DNA of 64,000 bases from an uncultured Flavobacteriaceae bacterium (GTDB lineage: Bacteria; Bacteroidota; Bacteroidia; Flavobacteriales; Flavobacteriaceae): the NCBI GenBank assembly GCA_905479065.1, contig CAJQLB010000008.1, forward strand, positions 42,172 to 106,171. The letters are read 5' to 3'. The notes under the pieces are model-generated. The model searched no databases. It had not been told where the DNA came from and saw only the letters and a program-made list of their open reading frames with translations. The position numbers and the translations under genes are program-made. Shown here piece by piece: positions 9,533 through 17,853 of this stretch (position 1 is its first letter; the number at the start of each line of letters is the position of its first letter).

Positions 9533-9572
9533 GATGATATCATGTGATAAGTTTAAAAAATAGTGATACTTC

Positions 9573-9615
9573 TGACATGATGTCATATTTCTTGTCATGG
9601 CATAATGATTGTCAT
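9573..9615 (+). promoter_or_regulatory. Palindrome and TGTCAT repeats upstream of dnaK
   Basis: A perfect TGACAT-G-ATGTCA palindrome (9573-9585) is followed by further TGTCAT copies at 9593-9598 and 9610-9615, the first copy being at 9581-9586. They lie 51-93 bases before the dnaK ATG. No TAnnTTTG element or CIRCE-like repeat is seen for dnaK, so these repeats may be its control site. Function is inferred. Confidence 0.4.
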
Positions 9616-9665
9616 TGGTAAGATGTAAAAAATAGAATTTAACACAATAAAGAATAAATAAAGTT

Positions 9666-11573
9666 ATGAGTAAAATTATTGGAATCGATTTAGGAACTAC
9701 GAACTCATGTGTTTCGGTAATGGAAGGTAACGAGCCCGTAGTAATAACAAATGCTGAAGGAAGACGAACGACGCCTTCTGTGATAGCATTTGTTGAAGGA
9801 GGTGAAATTAAGGTAGGTGATCCTGCAAAGCGTCAGGCGGTTACAAATCCAACAAAAACGGTATACTCTATAAAACGTTTTATGGGGAATAAATATTCTG
9901 AATCTAAAAAAGAAGCAGAACGCGTTCCTTATAAAGTAATTAAGGGAGATAATGATACGCCAAGAGTAGATATTGATGGTCGAATGTATACGCCGCAAGA
10001 GTTGTCAGCAATGGTGCTGCAAAAAATGAAGAAAACGGCTGAAGAGTTCTTAGATCAAGAGGTTACAGAAGCTGTTATTACGGTTCCTGCATATTTTAAT
10101 GACGCACAACGTCAGGCTACTAAAGAAGCTGGAGAAATTTCGGGACTTAAAGTTCGAAGAATTATCAATGAGCCAACAGCAGCAGCACTGGCTTATGGTA
10201 TGGATAAAAAAGGCATTGATCAAAAAATAGTTGTATTTGATTTTGGTGGAGGAACACATGATGTATCCATATTAGAACTAGGAGATGGTGTTTTTGAGGT
10301 GCTTTCAACAGATGGTGACACACATTTGGGAGGAGATGATGTTGATGAAAAAATCATTGATTGGTTAGCAGATGAATTTAAAACGGAAGAAGCGATTGAT
10401 TTAAGAAAAGATCCAATGGCTTTACAGCGTCTAAAAGAGGCTGCTGAAAAAGCAAAAATTGAGTTGTCATCCTCGGCGCAAACAGAGATAAATTTACCGT
10501 ATGTTACAGCAACGGCAAGTGGACCAAAGCACCTTGTGAGATCGTTAACTAGAGCAAAATTTGAGCAGTTGATTGATGATTTGGTGAAGCGAACTATAGC
10601 GCCATGTCAGTCTGCTTTGAAAGCAGCAGGTTTATCAAAAAGCGATATCGACGAAATTATTTTGGTTGGTGGATCAACACGTATACCAGCAGTTCAAGAA
10701 GCTGTTGAAAAGTTTTTTGCTAAAAAGCCAAGTAAAGGGGTTAACCCGGATGAGGTTGTTGCTGTTGGAGCCGCTATTCAAGGAGGAGTCTTAAGTGGTG
10801 ACGTCAAAGATGTTCTTTTACTAGATGTTACGCCATTATCACTCGGTATCGAAACTATGGGTAATGTGATGACAAAATTGATTGAAGCTAACACAACAAT
10901 CCCAACTAAAAAATCACAAGTGTTTTCAACGGCAGCAGATAATCAGCCCTCTGTTGAAATACATGTGTTACAAGGGGAGCGACCAATGGCGCCAGACAAT
11001 AAAACTATTGGTAGATTTCATTTAGATGGTATTCCGCCAGCCAGAAGAGGAACTCCGCAAATTGAAGTTACATTTGATATTGATGCTAATGGAATCATAA
11101 AGGTGTCTGCAACAGATAAAGCAACAAATAAAACTCAAGATATTCGTATCGAAGCTTCTTCAGGATTGACAGAGGAAGAAATTCAGAAAATGAAGCAAGA
11201 GGCAGAAGCAAATGCGGATGCTGATTCAAAAGCAAAGGAAACAGCTGATAAGCTAAACGCTGCTGATGCGATGATTTTCCAAACAGAAAGTCAATTGAAA
11301 GAATTTGGTGAAAAATTGTCTGATGATAAGAAGCAGCCAATTGAAGCAGCTTTAGAAGAATTGAAAAAGGCTTATGAGACTAAAGATGTCGAAATTATAG
11401 ATCCTGCATTAGAGAAAATCAATGAAGCTTGGAAAGTGGCTTCTGAGGAAATGTATAAAGCACAAGCTGAAGCTCAACAAGCACCAGGAGCAGATTCTAG
11501 TCAAAATGGAGAACCTTCAAATCAAGAGGAGAGTAGTGATGTTGAAGATGTGGATTTTGAGGAAGTTAAGTAA
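9666..11573 (+). CDS. dnaK: Chaperone Hsp70
   Basis: A 635-residue DnaK. The ATPase domain has [12 protein letters not shown] at the start, [31 protein letters not shown] and the [16 protein letters not shown] motif; the substrate-binding domain follows with [12 protein letters not shown], and the C-terminus ends in an acidic EEVK tail. It folds nascent and stressed proteins with DnaJ and GrpE, neither of which is in this window. The GGGTHDVS sequence, with His where many phyla have Phe, is to my knowledge usual in Flavobacteriia. A strong terminator follows. Confidence 0.98.
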   Translation: MSKIIGIDLGTTNSCVSVMEGNEPVVITNAEGRRTTPSVIAFVEGGEIKVGDPAKRQAVTNPTKTVYSIKRFMGNKYSESKKEAERVPYKVIKGDNDTPRVDIDGRMYTPQELSAMVLQKMKKTAEEFLDQEVTEAVITVPAYFNDAQRQATKEAGEISGLKVRRIINEPTAAALAYGMDKKGIDQKIVVFDFGGGTHDVSILELGDGVFEVLSTDGDTHLGGDDVDEKIIDWLADEFKTEEAIDLRKDPMALQRLKEAAEKAKIELSSSAQTEINLPYVTATASGPKHLVRSLTRAKFEQLIDDLVKRTIAPCQSALKAAGLSKSDIDEIILVGGSTRIPAVQEAVEKFFAKKPSKGVNPDEVVAVGAAIQGGVLSGDVKDVLLLDVTPLSLGIETMGNVMTKLIEANTTIPTKKSQVFSTAADNQPSVEIHVLQGERPMAPDNKTIGRFHLDGIPPARRGTPQIEVTFDIDANGIIKVSATDKATNKTQDIRIEASSGLTEEEIQKMKQEAEANADADSKAKETADKLNAADAMIFQTESQLKEFGEKLSDDKKQPIEAALEELKKAYETKDVEIIDPALEKINEAWKVASEEMYKAQAEAQQAPGADSSQNGEPSNQEESSDVEDVDFEEVK

Positions 11574-11592
11574 AAACTTATTTACTCATATT

Positions 11593-11627
11593 AAAAAAGT
11601 GCAGCTTTAACTAGCTGCACTTTTTTT
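11593..11627 (+). terminator. Rho-independent terminator after dnaK
   Basis: Stem GTGCAGCT/AGCTGCAC with a 6-base loop, flanked by an A-run and a T-run, 20 bases after the dnaK stop. The rest of the 11574-11789 gap is very AT-rich with no other recognisable element except a near-match TAATTTG about 40 bases before the next gene. Confidence 0.9.
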
Positions 11628-11789
11628 ATTAATAAATTATATATTTTTTATTAAAATCATATTTTTATTGTTTATTTTTATTTAAAATAGGTTAAACAAT
11701 AAATTTTTTTTAATTAAAATGTTAAAAACTTAAGTTTTTTATATAATTATTAATTTGTAGATTTAAGCACTAACTAAAACCAATTTAAA

Positions 11790-12569
11790 ATGGAAAAAAT
11801 TTTGAATCAAGTGCTTGATCTTCCACAAATGATCAACTCTAAACTACCAATGAATACATTTAATTCATGGGCAAATGACTCGGAGGGCAATATAGCTTCC
11901 TGGGTAGGAAAATTTTACACTGTCTCCGCACTCGTTGTGCTAATTGGATCATTGATGGCTGTGCTTTCTCCTTTATGGTCTGGTGGTATGGGAGAAGGAG
12001 TAGATATTGTAAGCAGTATTGTAACTATGGTAGTTTGGGTCTATGCGGCTTTCCCAATAGCTCAGATGATTAGATCGACTGGAGATGGTCTTTCAGAATC
12101 AAAATCAGGTATTGTAAATTTCGTCTTCAAAGATTTAGCTGTTGCAAACATAAAGTTATTAGGTCGCGTTACGGCGTTGGTAGCTTTGTTTGGTGCATTA
12201 GCTATGACACTTTCTTGGTTAACGACTCTCAATGTCTCCACAGATTATGCGACAGATTGGCTTGCGAATGTCGATTATGCCTATGCATTACCAATGGCTG
12301 CAGTAAGCGAGGTGACCAATGGCTTAATTGGACTTGAATTCATAGGGAATATACTTGCTAATGATTGGACAAATTGGGATCCAACCATGGCAGCTGGTGC
12401 TTCGTACAGTTGGGATGGATTAATGGCGGTTGCTTGGGAATATGTTGGTGTTGTTGTAATACTGGCAAAACTTTATGTAGTGTTAGCTTTTTATCACTTC
12501 TTTTATGGATTAATTTCTAGCTTTGTAGCTTGGGTTCAAAATCCGTACTTGCCGTTTAAATCAAAATAA
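11790..12569 (+). CDS. Unknown multi-pass membrane protein beside the rhodopsin locus
   Basis: I do not recognise this 259-residue protein. It has an amphipathic N-terminus (about residues 1-40), then hydrophobic helices near 45-65, 75-98, 122-148 and 212-248, the last long enough for two passes. A non-hydrophobic loop, rich in Asp, Trp and Asn, lies between about 150 and 205. No signal peptide, no charged pore motif and no known enzymatic signature are evident. It is a single-gene unit between the dnaK terminator and a bidirectional terminator shared with blh. A role with the rhodopsin is only suggested by position. Confidence 0.8.
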   Translation: MEKILNQVLDLPQMINSKLPMNTFNSWANDSEGNIASWVGKFYTVSALVVLIGSLMAVLSPLWSGGMGEGVDIVSSIVTMVVWVYAAFPIAQMIRSTGDGLSESKSGIVNFVFKDLAVANIKLLGRVTALVALFGALAMTLSWLTTLNVSTDYATDWLANVDYAYALPMAAVSEVTNGLIGLEFIGNILANDWTNWDPTMAAGASYSWDGLMAVAWEYVGVVVILAKLYVVLAFYHFFYGLISSFVAWVQNPYLPFKSK

Positions 12570-12588
12570 ATTTATTACAAATAATTGT

Positions 12589-12625
12589 AAAAAAGCGCGT
12601 GTAGAATTTTCTATGTGCGCTTTTT
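12589..12625. terminator. Bidirectional terminator between the membrane protein gene and blh
   Basis: AAAAAAGCGC and GCGCTTTTT arms close a hairpin whose inner part pairs with several G-T wobbles. The T-run serves the forward gene and the A-run serves blh on the reverse strand. The blh stop codon (12611-12613) lies inside the hairpin. Confidence 0.8.
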
Positions 12626-13507
12626 GTATTTTGAAAACATGTTACTCATAACCAACGCATGAGGAAAAGTGATTGCAGCGATAAAAGAGAACAATATGGC
12701 GTTCACGATGCGTTCATCTTTTACTATGTTGTAGACTACAATGATTCCAATAATGGATACCAACCAATAAGGAAATGCGTTGCGAAAATAATTTAAACAG
12801 TTCTGTTTAGTATAGTCACCATAAATAAATTTAATTTGATCATATAGTGATGGTATGCTGTGCCATAAGATGAAATAAATTGTGAATCCCCATATAAGGG
12901 TGGAGACTTTAAAGATAATACAAAATATGAGCAAATAAAATGTTTCAAGCGCTACAGAATTTCTGAAATTTTCTGACTTACGATAAATAACGACGCTAAG
13001 CACCAATAAAACGATTATGTTTAGATTGAGAATGGTGCTAATTAACGTCTCTGGAATAGAATATGTAGTGATCGATGCAATTGTAAGAATGACATCATCC
13101 ACATTTAAAACAAACAAAATTTGTAACACTAATAACCCATAAAAAAAATAAAAAAACTGACTCAGTGTGGATGAAATATTTAGTTGTTTTGATTCCCAAT
13201 GTTGTTCTCCAAAATGAAATGCACTAAAAAGAACAAAGAGTATGAGCGCCATGGAGGGTATAAAATAAAAGAGCATAACAGCTAATAGTATGATTGCGAT
13301 GTAGAGTCCTAATATTTTTAAAAACATTAGTCGAGAGGGAATGTTTGCGAATGTATGTATGAGAAGTAAGTCATTGGACCCGTGTAAGATACCAAACGAA
13401 AAAATTAAAAAAAAGCCTAATATGATTTCAGTGTTTCCTGAAAAAATGGAGGTAACCCATAGACCAACGAAACTTAATATAATTGAGAAATTATAAATTT
13501 TTTTCAT
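12611..13507 (-). CDS. blh: Brp/Blh-type beta-carotene 15,15'-dioxygenase
   Basis: A 298-residue integral membrane protein. Candidate iron-binding histidines are visible in conserved contexts: His42 in GILHGSNDL, His98 and His103 in AFHFGEQHWE, His216 in ILWHSIPSLYDQ, and His283 in FPHALVM. The family cleaves beta-carotene with oxygen to two retinal molecules. It is divergent from the proteorhodopsin gene with 111 bases between starts, so it would supply the chromophore. The carotenoid genes (crtE, crtB, crtI, crtY) are not in this window. Confidence 0.95.
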   Translation of the reverse strand: MKKIYNFSIILSFVGLWVTSIFSGNTEIILGFFLIFSFGILHGSNDLLLIHTFANIPSRLMFLKILGLYIAIILLAVMLFYFIPSMALILFVLFSAFHFGEQHWESKQLNISSTLSQFFYFFYGLLVLQILFVLNVDDVILTIASITTYSIPETLISTILNLNIIVLLVLSVVIYRKSENFRNSVALETFYLLIFCIIFKVSTLIWGFTIYFILWHSIPSLYDQIKFIYGDYTKQNCLNYFRNAFPYWLVSIIGIIVVYNIVKDERIVNAILFSFIAAITFPHALVMSNMFSKYKKRT

Positions 13508-13560
13508 AATAAAATGTAAGATTACTAATAAAATATTAAATATTTTGTTAAAATATTATT

Positions 13561-13587
13561 TTTGTTGTTCATCTTTTAGTATGTTTG
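13561..13587 (+). promoter_or_regulatory. Proteorhodopsin promoter
   Basis: TATGTTTG at 13580-13587 fits the -7 element TAnnTTTG; a TTTG at 13561-13564 lies 15 bases upstream, a little closer than the usual 17-23. The leader to the ATG is 31 bases. The blh side of the same interval shows only a weak TACATTTT. Confidence 0.55.
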
Positions 13588-13618
13588 ATTCAACAAACTA
13601 ATTAACAAATTAAATAAC

Positions 13619-14341
13619 ATGAAAACATTATCATTATTTATTGAAATTACAAAAATGGATCCAACCGACTATGTTGGATTTACTTTTTTCGTTGGATGTA
13701 TGGCCATGATGGCTGCTTCAGCGTTTTTCTTTTTATCGTTAAATCAATTTGACAAAAAATGGAGAACGTCTGTTTTAGTTTCAGGATTGATTACGTTTAT
13801 TGCAGCTGTGCACTATTTCTACATGAGAGATTATTGGGCTGCCACTGGAGATTCACCAACCTTCTTTAGATATGTAGATTGGATTTTAACGGTACCACTT
13901 ATGTGTGTTGAATTTTACCTTATTTTAAAAGTAGCAGGAGCAAAGCAAAGCCTCATGTGGAAAATGATAGGACTATCTGTGATAATGCTTGTTACAGGAT
14001 ATTTCGGTGAAGCAGTATATCAAGGGCAAGCAGCGTTATGGGGTGCCATTTCAGGAGCAGCTTATTTTGTAATCGTGTATGAAATATGGTTAGGTAGTGC
14101 CAAAAAACTTGCTGAACAAGCTGGTGGTGATGTATTAAGTGCGCACAAAATCTTATGTTGGTTCGTGCTTGTAGGATGGGCTATTTATCCATTAGGTTAC
14201 ATGATGGGTACAGAAGGATGGTATAACAGTTTTATTCCAGAAGGTAGTATAGATGTAGCATACAATATAGCTGATGCAATTAATAAAATTGGATTTGGCT
14301 TAGTTATATATTCATTAGCAGTTAAAAAACAAGCTGCCTAA
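13619..14341 (+). CDS. Proteorhodopsin, light-driven proton pump
   Basis: A 240-residue seven-helix type 1 rhodopsin. Retinal binds Lys223 in INKIGFGLVIYSLAV. Helix 3 (RYVDWILTVPLMCVEFYLIL) carries Asp87, Thr91 and Glu98, equivalent to D97/T101/E108 of green proteorhodopsin: the DTE pattern of outward proton pumps, not the NDQ or NTQ of sodium and chloride pumps. His65 matches the H75 that tunes the Schiff-base counterion. Met95 occupies the colour-tuning site 105; Met there is found in flavobacterial green-absorbing pumps. It acts in the inner membrane and would add proton motive force in light. It is followed by its own terminator. Confidence 0.97.
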   Translation: MKTLSLFIEITKMDPTDYVGFTFFVGCMAMMAASAFFFLSLNQFDKKWRTSVLVSGLITFIAAVHYFYMRDYWAATGDSPTFFRYVDWILTVPLMCVEFYLILKVAGAKQSLMWKMIGLSVIMLVTGYFGEAVYQGQAALWGAISGAAYFVIVYEIWLGSAKKLAEQAGGDVLSAHKILCWFVLVGWAIYPLGYMMGTEGWYNSFIPEGSIDVAYNIADAINKIGFGLVIYSLAVKKQAA

Positions 14342-14363
14342 TTACAAGTTATTAACTATATTA

Positions 14364-14395
14364 GAAAGCGCAATCGTAAGGTTGCGTTTTTTTTA
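14364..14395 (+). terminator. Rho-independent terminator after proteorhodopsin
   Basis: CGCAAT/GTTGCG stem (one T-G pair) with a short loop and a run of eight T, about 25 bases after the stop. Confidence 0.85.
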
Positions 14396-14431
14396 TATAA
14401 TTAAAAAATACTATGCATGCATAATAATTAC

Positions 14432-14439
14432 TATATTTG
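14432..14439 (+). promoter_or_regulatory. -7 element (TATATTTG) for the nitronate monooxygenase gene
   Basis: TATATTTG lies 18 bases before the ATG. A perfect ATGCATGCAT palindrome sits just upstream at 14413-14422. No TTG partner is clear. Confidence 0.5.
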
Positions 14440-14457
14440 TGACATAACTGATCTCAT

Positions 14458-15417
14458 ATGAAAACGCGCCTGGCTCAAATGTTAACTATTACGTATCCCA
14501 TCATACAAGCACCAATGTTTTTGGTATCTAATACAGCAATGGTGATTGAAGCTATGCGTCACGGTATTGCTGGTTGTATACCAGCCTTGAATTATCGCAC
14601 ATTAGAAGAACTGCGCATGTCTTTAAAAGAGTTAAAATCTGAAAAGGTTGATGGTGGTTCATTTGGATTTAATTTAATAGTGAATAAATCTAATGTAAAA
14701 TACAAATCACAACTAAAAGTTATATGTGAAGAAGGTTGCGATTTTATTATTACTTCCCTCGGAAGTCCACAAGAGACCATTAGGCAAGCTCATAAAGCAG
14801 GTATAAAAGTATTTTGTGATGTGGTAGATTTAAAATTTGCGTTAAAAGTGGAGGCCTTAGGAGCTGATGCTATTATTGCGGTAAATAATGAGGCTGGTGG
14901 ACATAGAGGAAATAGTACACCTGAATCACTCATTAAAGAATTAGTGTCACACTGCAATATTCCGGTTATTTCTGCAGGAGGCGTAGGATGTAAAAAAGAT
15001 ATTGAACAAATGTTAAGTTATGGTGCCGAGGGTGTCTCGGTAGGCAGCCCTTTTATTGCTTCAACGGAGGCGAATGTCACCAATGAATACAAGCAAGCTT
15101 GTGTTGACTATGGCGCTGAAGATATCGTCGTTACTGAACGCATTTCGGGAACACCTTGTACCGTCATTAATACGCCCTACGTGAAGAAAATAGGAACGAA
15201 GCAAAGTGGAATAGAGCGTGTTTTAAATAAAAATAAGAAATTGAAAAAATGGGTTAAAATGATTCGTTTTTCAATTGGAATGAAGGCAACAAAAAATGCT
15301 GCTAAAAAAGCAACATATAAAACGGTCTGGGTAGCGGGTCCAAGTATAGAGTACACAAAATCCATTCTGCCAATCAGCACTATCATTAACAGACTTGTTA
15401 CCGACGACAGTGACTAA
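14458..15417 (+). CDS. Nitronate monooxygenase (2-nitropropane dioxygenase family)
   Basis: A 319-residue TIM-barrel flavoprotein. The N-terminal PIIQAPMFLVSN and the central AVNNEAGGHRGN (candidate catalytic His149), then PVISAGGVG and GAEGVSVGSPFIAS for FMN phosphate binding, are the family marks. These enzymes oxidise alkyl nitronates such as propionate-3-nitronate using FMN and oxygen. The same fold includes FabK-type enoyl reductases, but the AGGHxG motif favours the nitronate group. The basic C-terminal extension (about 255-290) is somewhat unusual. It stands alone with its own promoter. Confidence 0.88.
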   Translation: MKTRLAQMLTITYPIIQAPMFLVSNTAMVIEAMRHGIAGCIPALNYRTLEELRMSLKELKSEKVDGGSFGFNLIVNKSNVKYKSQLKVICEEGCDFIITSLGSPQETIRQAHKAGIKVFCDVVDLKFALKVEALGADAIIAVNNEAGGHRGNSTPESLIKELVSHCNIPVISAGGVGCKKDIEQMLSYGAEGVSVGSPFIASTEANVTNEYKQACVDYGAEDIVVTERISGTPCTVINTPYVKKIGTKQSGIERVLNKNKKLKKWVKMIRFSIGMKATKNAAKKATYKTVWVAGPSIEYTKSILPISTIINRLVTDDSD

Positions 15418-15482
15418 ATATAGCATTTGTTTGTTTTATAATTGCTCCATGAACTACATGTAATTTAAATATTGAATTTAAC

Positions 15483-15490
15483 TATCTTTG
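15483..15490 (+). promoter_or_regulatory. -7 element (TATCTTTG) for alkaline phosphatase
   Basis: TATCTTTG lies 26 bases before the ATG at 15517. No TTG at 17-23 bases upstream. No Pho-box-like direct repeat was recognised. Confidence 0.5.
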
Positions 15491-15516
15491 TTCTTTTTAT
15501 AAAAAATTAAACTTTG

Positions 15517-16635
15517 ATGAAATTAAATATTCTTGCCTCATACTGTTTTTGCTTTTGTTTTTTAGCCTGTGATATTTCAAAAGAAAAATCAGATATTCTA
15601 ACTAATACTCCAAAAAACGTTATTCTATTAATCGGTGACGGTACAGGTTTGTCGCAGGTGTCATCAGCGTTTTATTTTAAAGACACAATTCCTAACTATA
15701 GCAGGTTTAAACATGTAGGTCTAATTAAAACGTCTTCTTCTAGGCAAGATATTACTGATTCAGCTGCAGGCGCAACAGCTTTCGCGAGTGGTGTTAAAAC
15801 ATACAATGGTGCTGTTGGTGTTGCAGATGATTCAACGCATGTTAAATCAATTACAGAACTTATCATAAATGATAAAATTCAAAGTGGTATTATTTCAACG
15901 TCATCTATTGTACATGCTACCCCAGCAAGTTTTTACGCACATGCTTTATCACGATCATTATATGAAGATATTGCTGCAGATTTAGTGGATTCAAATATTG
16001 ACTTTTTTGCTGGTGGTGGGACTCAGTTTTTTAACGAGCGAAAAGATAATCTCAATCTTTTAGATACACTCGCATCTCGTAAGTTTAAAATTGATACAAC
16101 GAAACTCAATAGCTTCTTAGAGGTGAAATCATTTTCAAAACTGGGTTACTTATTTGGAAAAAATCATATGCCTCCCGTTGCTAATGGGAGAGGTGATTAC
16201 CTTCAAAAAGCAACACAATTAGGGATTAATTTCTTAAATAAAGACAACTCTAGTTTCTTTTTAATGGTAGAAGGATCTCAAATTGACTGGGGAGGTCACA
16301 ATAATGATTCGGATTATCTGATTTCAGAATTAATTGATTTTGACGATGCAATAGGAGCAGCTTTAGATTTTGCTGAAAAGGATGGGAATACACTGGTCAT
16401 TGTTACAGCAGACCATGAGACAGGAGGATTTACTTTAGCAGCAACCAAAAAAATTAATGACGCTGGAAAATCGTACAATGATTATTCTGAGATTATGGGT
16501 GTTTTCTCTACAGGAGGTCATTCAGCGACACTGATTCCAGTTTTTGCTTTCGGCCCTGGAGCAGAATCATTTTCAGGTATCTATGAAAATTCAGAAATTT
16601 TTCAGAAGATTATGGAACAAACACAATGGAAATAG
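15517..16635 (+). CDS. Alkaline phosphatase, lipoprotein
   Basis: A 372-residue PhoA-type phosphatase. The signal peptide ends in a lipobox FLAC (Cys18), so the enzyme is probably an envelope lipoprotein. Metal ligand Asp41 lies in ILLIGDGTG, nucleophile Ser82 in DSAAGATAFASG, and later metal ligands in EGSQIDWGGHNND, TADHETGG and GGHSA. It hydrolyses phosphomonoesters and would scavenge phosphate in the periplasm or at the surface. A TTG one codon upstream (15514) is in frame; the ATG at 15517 is preferred. The gene is convergent with the esterase that follows. Confidence 0.94.
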   Translation: MKLNILASYCFCFCFLACDISKEKSDILTNTPKNVILLIGDGTGLSQVSSAFYFKDTIPNYSRFKHVGLIKTSSSRQDITDSAAGATAFASGVKTYNGAVGVADDSTHVKSITELIINDKIQSGIISTSSIVHATPASFYAHALSRSLYEDIAADLVDSNIDFFAGGGTQFFNERKDNLNLLDTLASRKFKIDTTKLNSFLEVKSFSKLGYLFGKNHMPPVANGRGDYLQKATQLGINFLNKDNSSFFLMVEGSQIDWGGHNNDSDYLISELIDFDDAIGAALDFAEKDGNTLVIVTADHETGGFTLAATKKINDAGKSYNDYSEIMGVFSTGGHSATLIPVFAFGPGAESFSGIYENSEIFQKIMEQTQWK

Positions 16636-16710
16636 GCTGATTTAAATTGGAATATTTTTTCAGATGGATACCGATATTTTTTATAGCACAACGAGCGTCA
16701 AGTAGTTTGG

Positions 16711-17373
16711 TTAGCCACTCTTGAATGATGTTTTTGTTAGGGTATTAATGATGTTTTTGTTCACTGCATGTGTACCCTCAAACGGCACAATGTGTAGGGA
16801 TTGACCAAACAATTTCTTTGCAAGATTTAACTCTTTTTTTATTCGAAGGCTATCAAAATATTCATCCTTGTCGCCGTATGTAAAAATAATCTTTGTTGTT
16901 GTATTTAAAAATTTAAAATTATCACTAGTCAATTCAGCTGGAACTCGTCCCGACATTATGATGATATGAGCACATTTTAATTGTCTTTTAACTACATATC
17001 TCAGAGCAACACTAACACCCTGAGAGTATCCTAGAACGATAAGGTTCACGTTATTTGAGATCTTCTCATGTGCCATTATTTCATCAAAATATCTCATGAT
17101 ATTATCGGTGTCTTTTAAAGTGTTTTCCTTTGTTAGCCATGAAGCTCCAACATGTTTAAAATTTGATTTTAAATAACATTTACTGGGTGCTTGAGGTGCG
17201 ATGATATAATTTTCTTCTTTATTTAAGTCTTTAAAATATTTAAGAAAATAACGACTTAAATAGTGCATTCCGTGACAAACAAACCACACGTTTTTTGTTA
17301 AATTGGAGTAGTGATTTAAAGTTGAATAGCTGTTTGTGGTTGTATATGATATTTCTTTTTCAGTTGAAAACAT
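16711..17373 (-). CDS. Small alpha/beta-hydrolase (phospholipase/carboxylesterase type)
   Basis: A 220-residue protein without signal peptide. The nucleophile Ser117 is in VLGYSQGVS, a candidate acid is Asp168 or Asp170 in YGDKDEYFD, and His202 is in FEGTHAVN, giving a full Ser-Asp-His triad. HG (oxyanion) occurs in VCHGMHYL. It belongs with the phospholipase/carboxylesterase group. The gene is divergent from the menaquinone thioesterase with only 54 bases between. The menaquinone cluster lacks an obvious menH, so this hydrolase is a candidate for that step, though the motif is closer to esterases than to MenH. Confidence 0.8.
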   Translation of the reverse strand: MFSTEKEISYTTTNSYSTLNHYSNLTKNVWFVCHGMHYLSRYFLKYFKDLNKEENYIIAPQAPSKCYLKSNFKHVGASWLTKENTLKDTDNIMRYFDEIMAHEKISNNVNLIVLGYSQGVSVALRYVVKRQLKCAHIIIMSGRVPAELTSDNFKFLNTTTKIIFTYGDKDEYFDSLRIKKELNLAKKLFGQSLHIVPFEGTHAVNKNIINTLTKTSFKSG

Positions 17374-17427
17374 ATTTAACTTCGGTTTTGTATTTTTACA
17401 ACATACGAAATAAATATATTTTATTAT

Positions 17428-17853
17428 ATGAAATTATCGAAACAAGATGTTTTGGCTCATGCTAATTCCATTTGTAAAAATACATTAATGGAAACTCTCA
17501 GTATCAAATTTATTGACTTCGGAGACGATTTTGTAATTGCTAAAATGCCAGTTAATTCAAAAGTTTTTCAACCAGATGGAATATTACACGGTGGTGCAAC
17601 TGTTGCATTGGCTGAAACTACAGGGAGTTTTGCAGCACATATGTTTTTAGATTTGAGCAATGTTTTTGTTCGAGGGGTTGAGATTTCTGCAAATCATATA
17701 AGAAGTGTTAAGGAGGGTTTTGTTTTTGCTAAAGCAAGCTTTGTGCATAAAGGGAGGACCACTCAATTGTTAGAAATAAAAATTACCGATGATAGTGGAA
17801 AGTTAGTATCTTTATGTAAGTTAACGACTGTAGCACTTCCAAAATCTGTATGA
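17428..17853 (+). CDS. Hotdog-fold thioesterase, probable DHNA-CoA thioesterase
   Basis: A 141-residue PaaI-type hotdog protein. The catalytic stretch GILHGGATVALAETTGS holds His54-Gly-Gly and Glu63, the usual acidic catalytic residue. It overlaps menF by 4 bases (ATGA), so it is translationally coupled to menaquinone genes. This strongly suggests it releases 1,4-dihydroxy-2-naphthoate from its CoA thioester (the MenI role), although hotdog thioesterases cannot be assigned a substrate by sequence alone. Confidence 0.85.
   Translation: MKLSKQDVLAHANSICKNTLMETLSIKFIDFGDDFVIAKMPVNSKVFQPDGILHGGATVALAETTGSFAAHMFLDLSNVFVRGVEISANHIRSVKEGFVFAKASFVHKGRTTQLLEIKITDDSGKLVSLCKLTTVALPKSV

Noticed and set aside
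9705..9998. Reverse frames opposite dnaK
   Set aside because: Products rich in Cys, Phe and Tyr, typical of antisense translation of a conserved gene.
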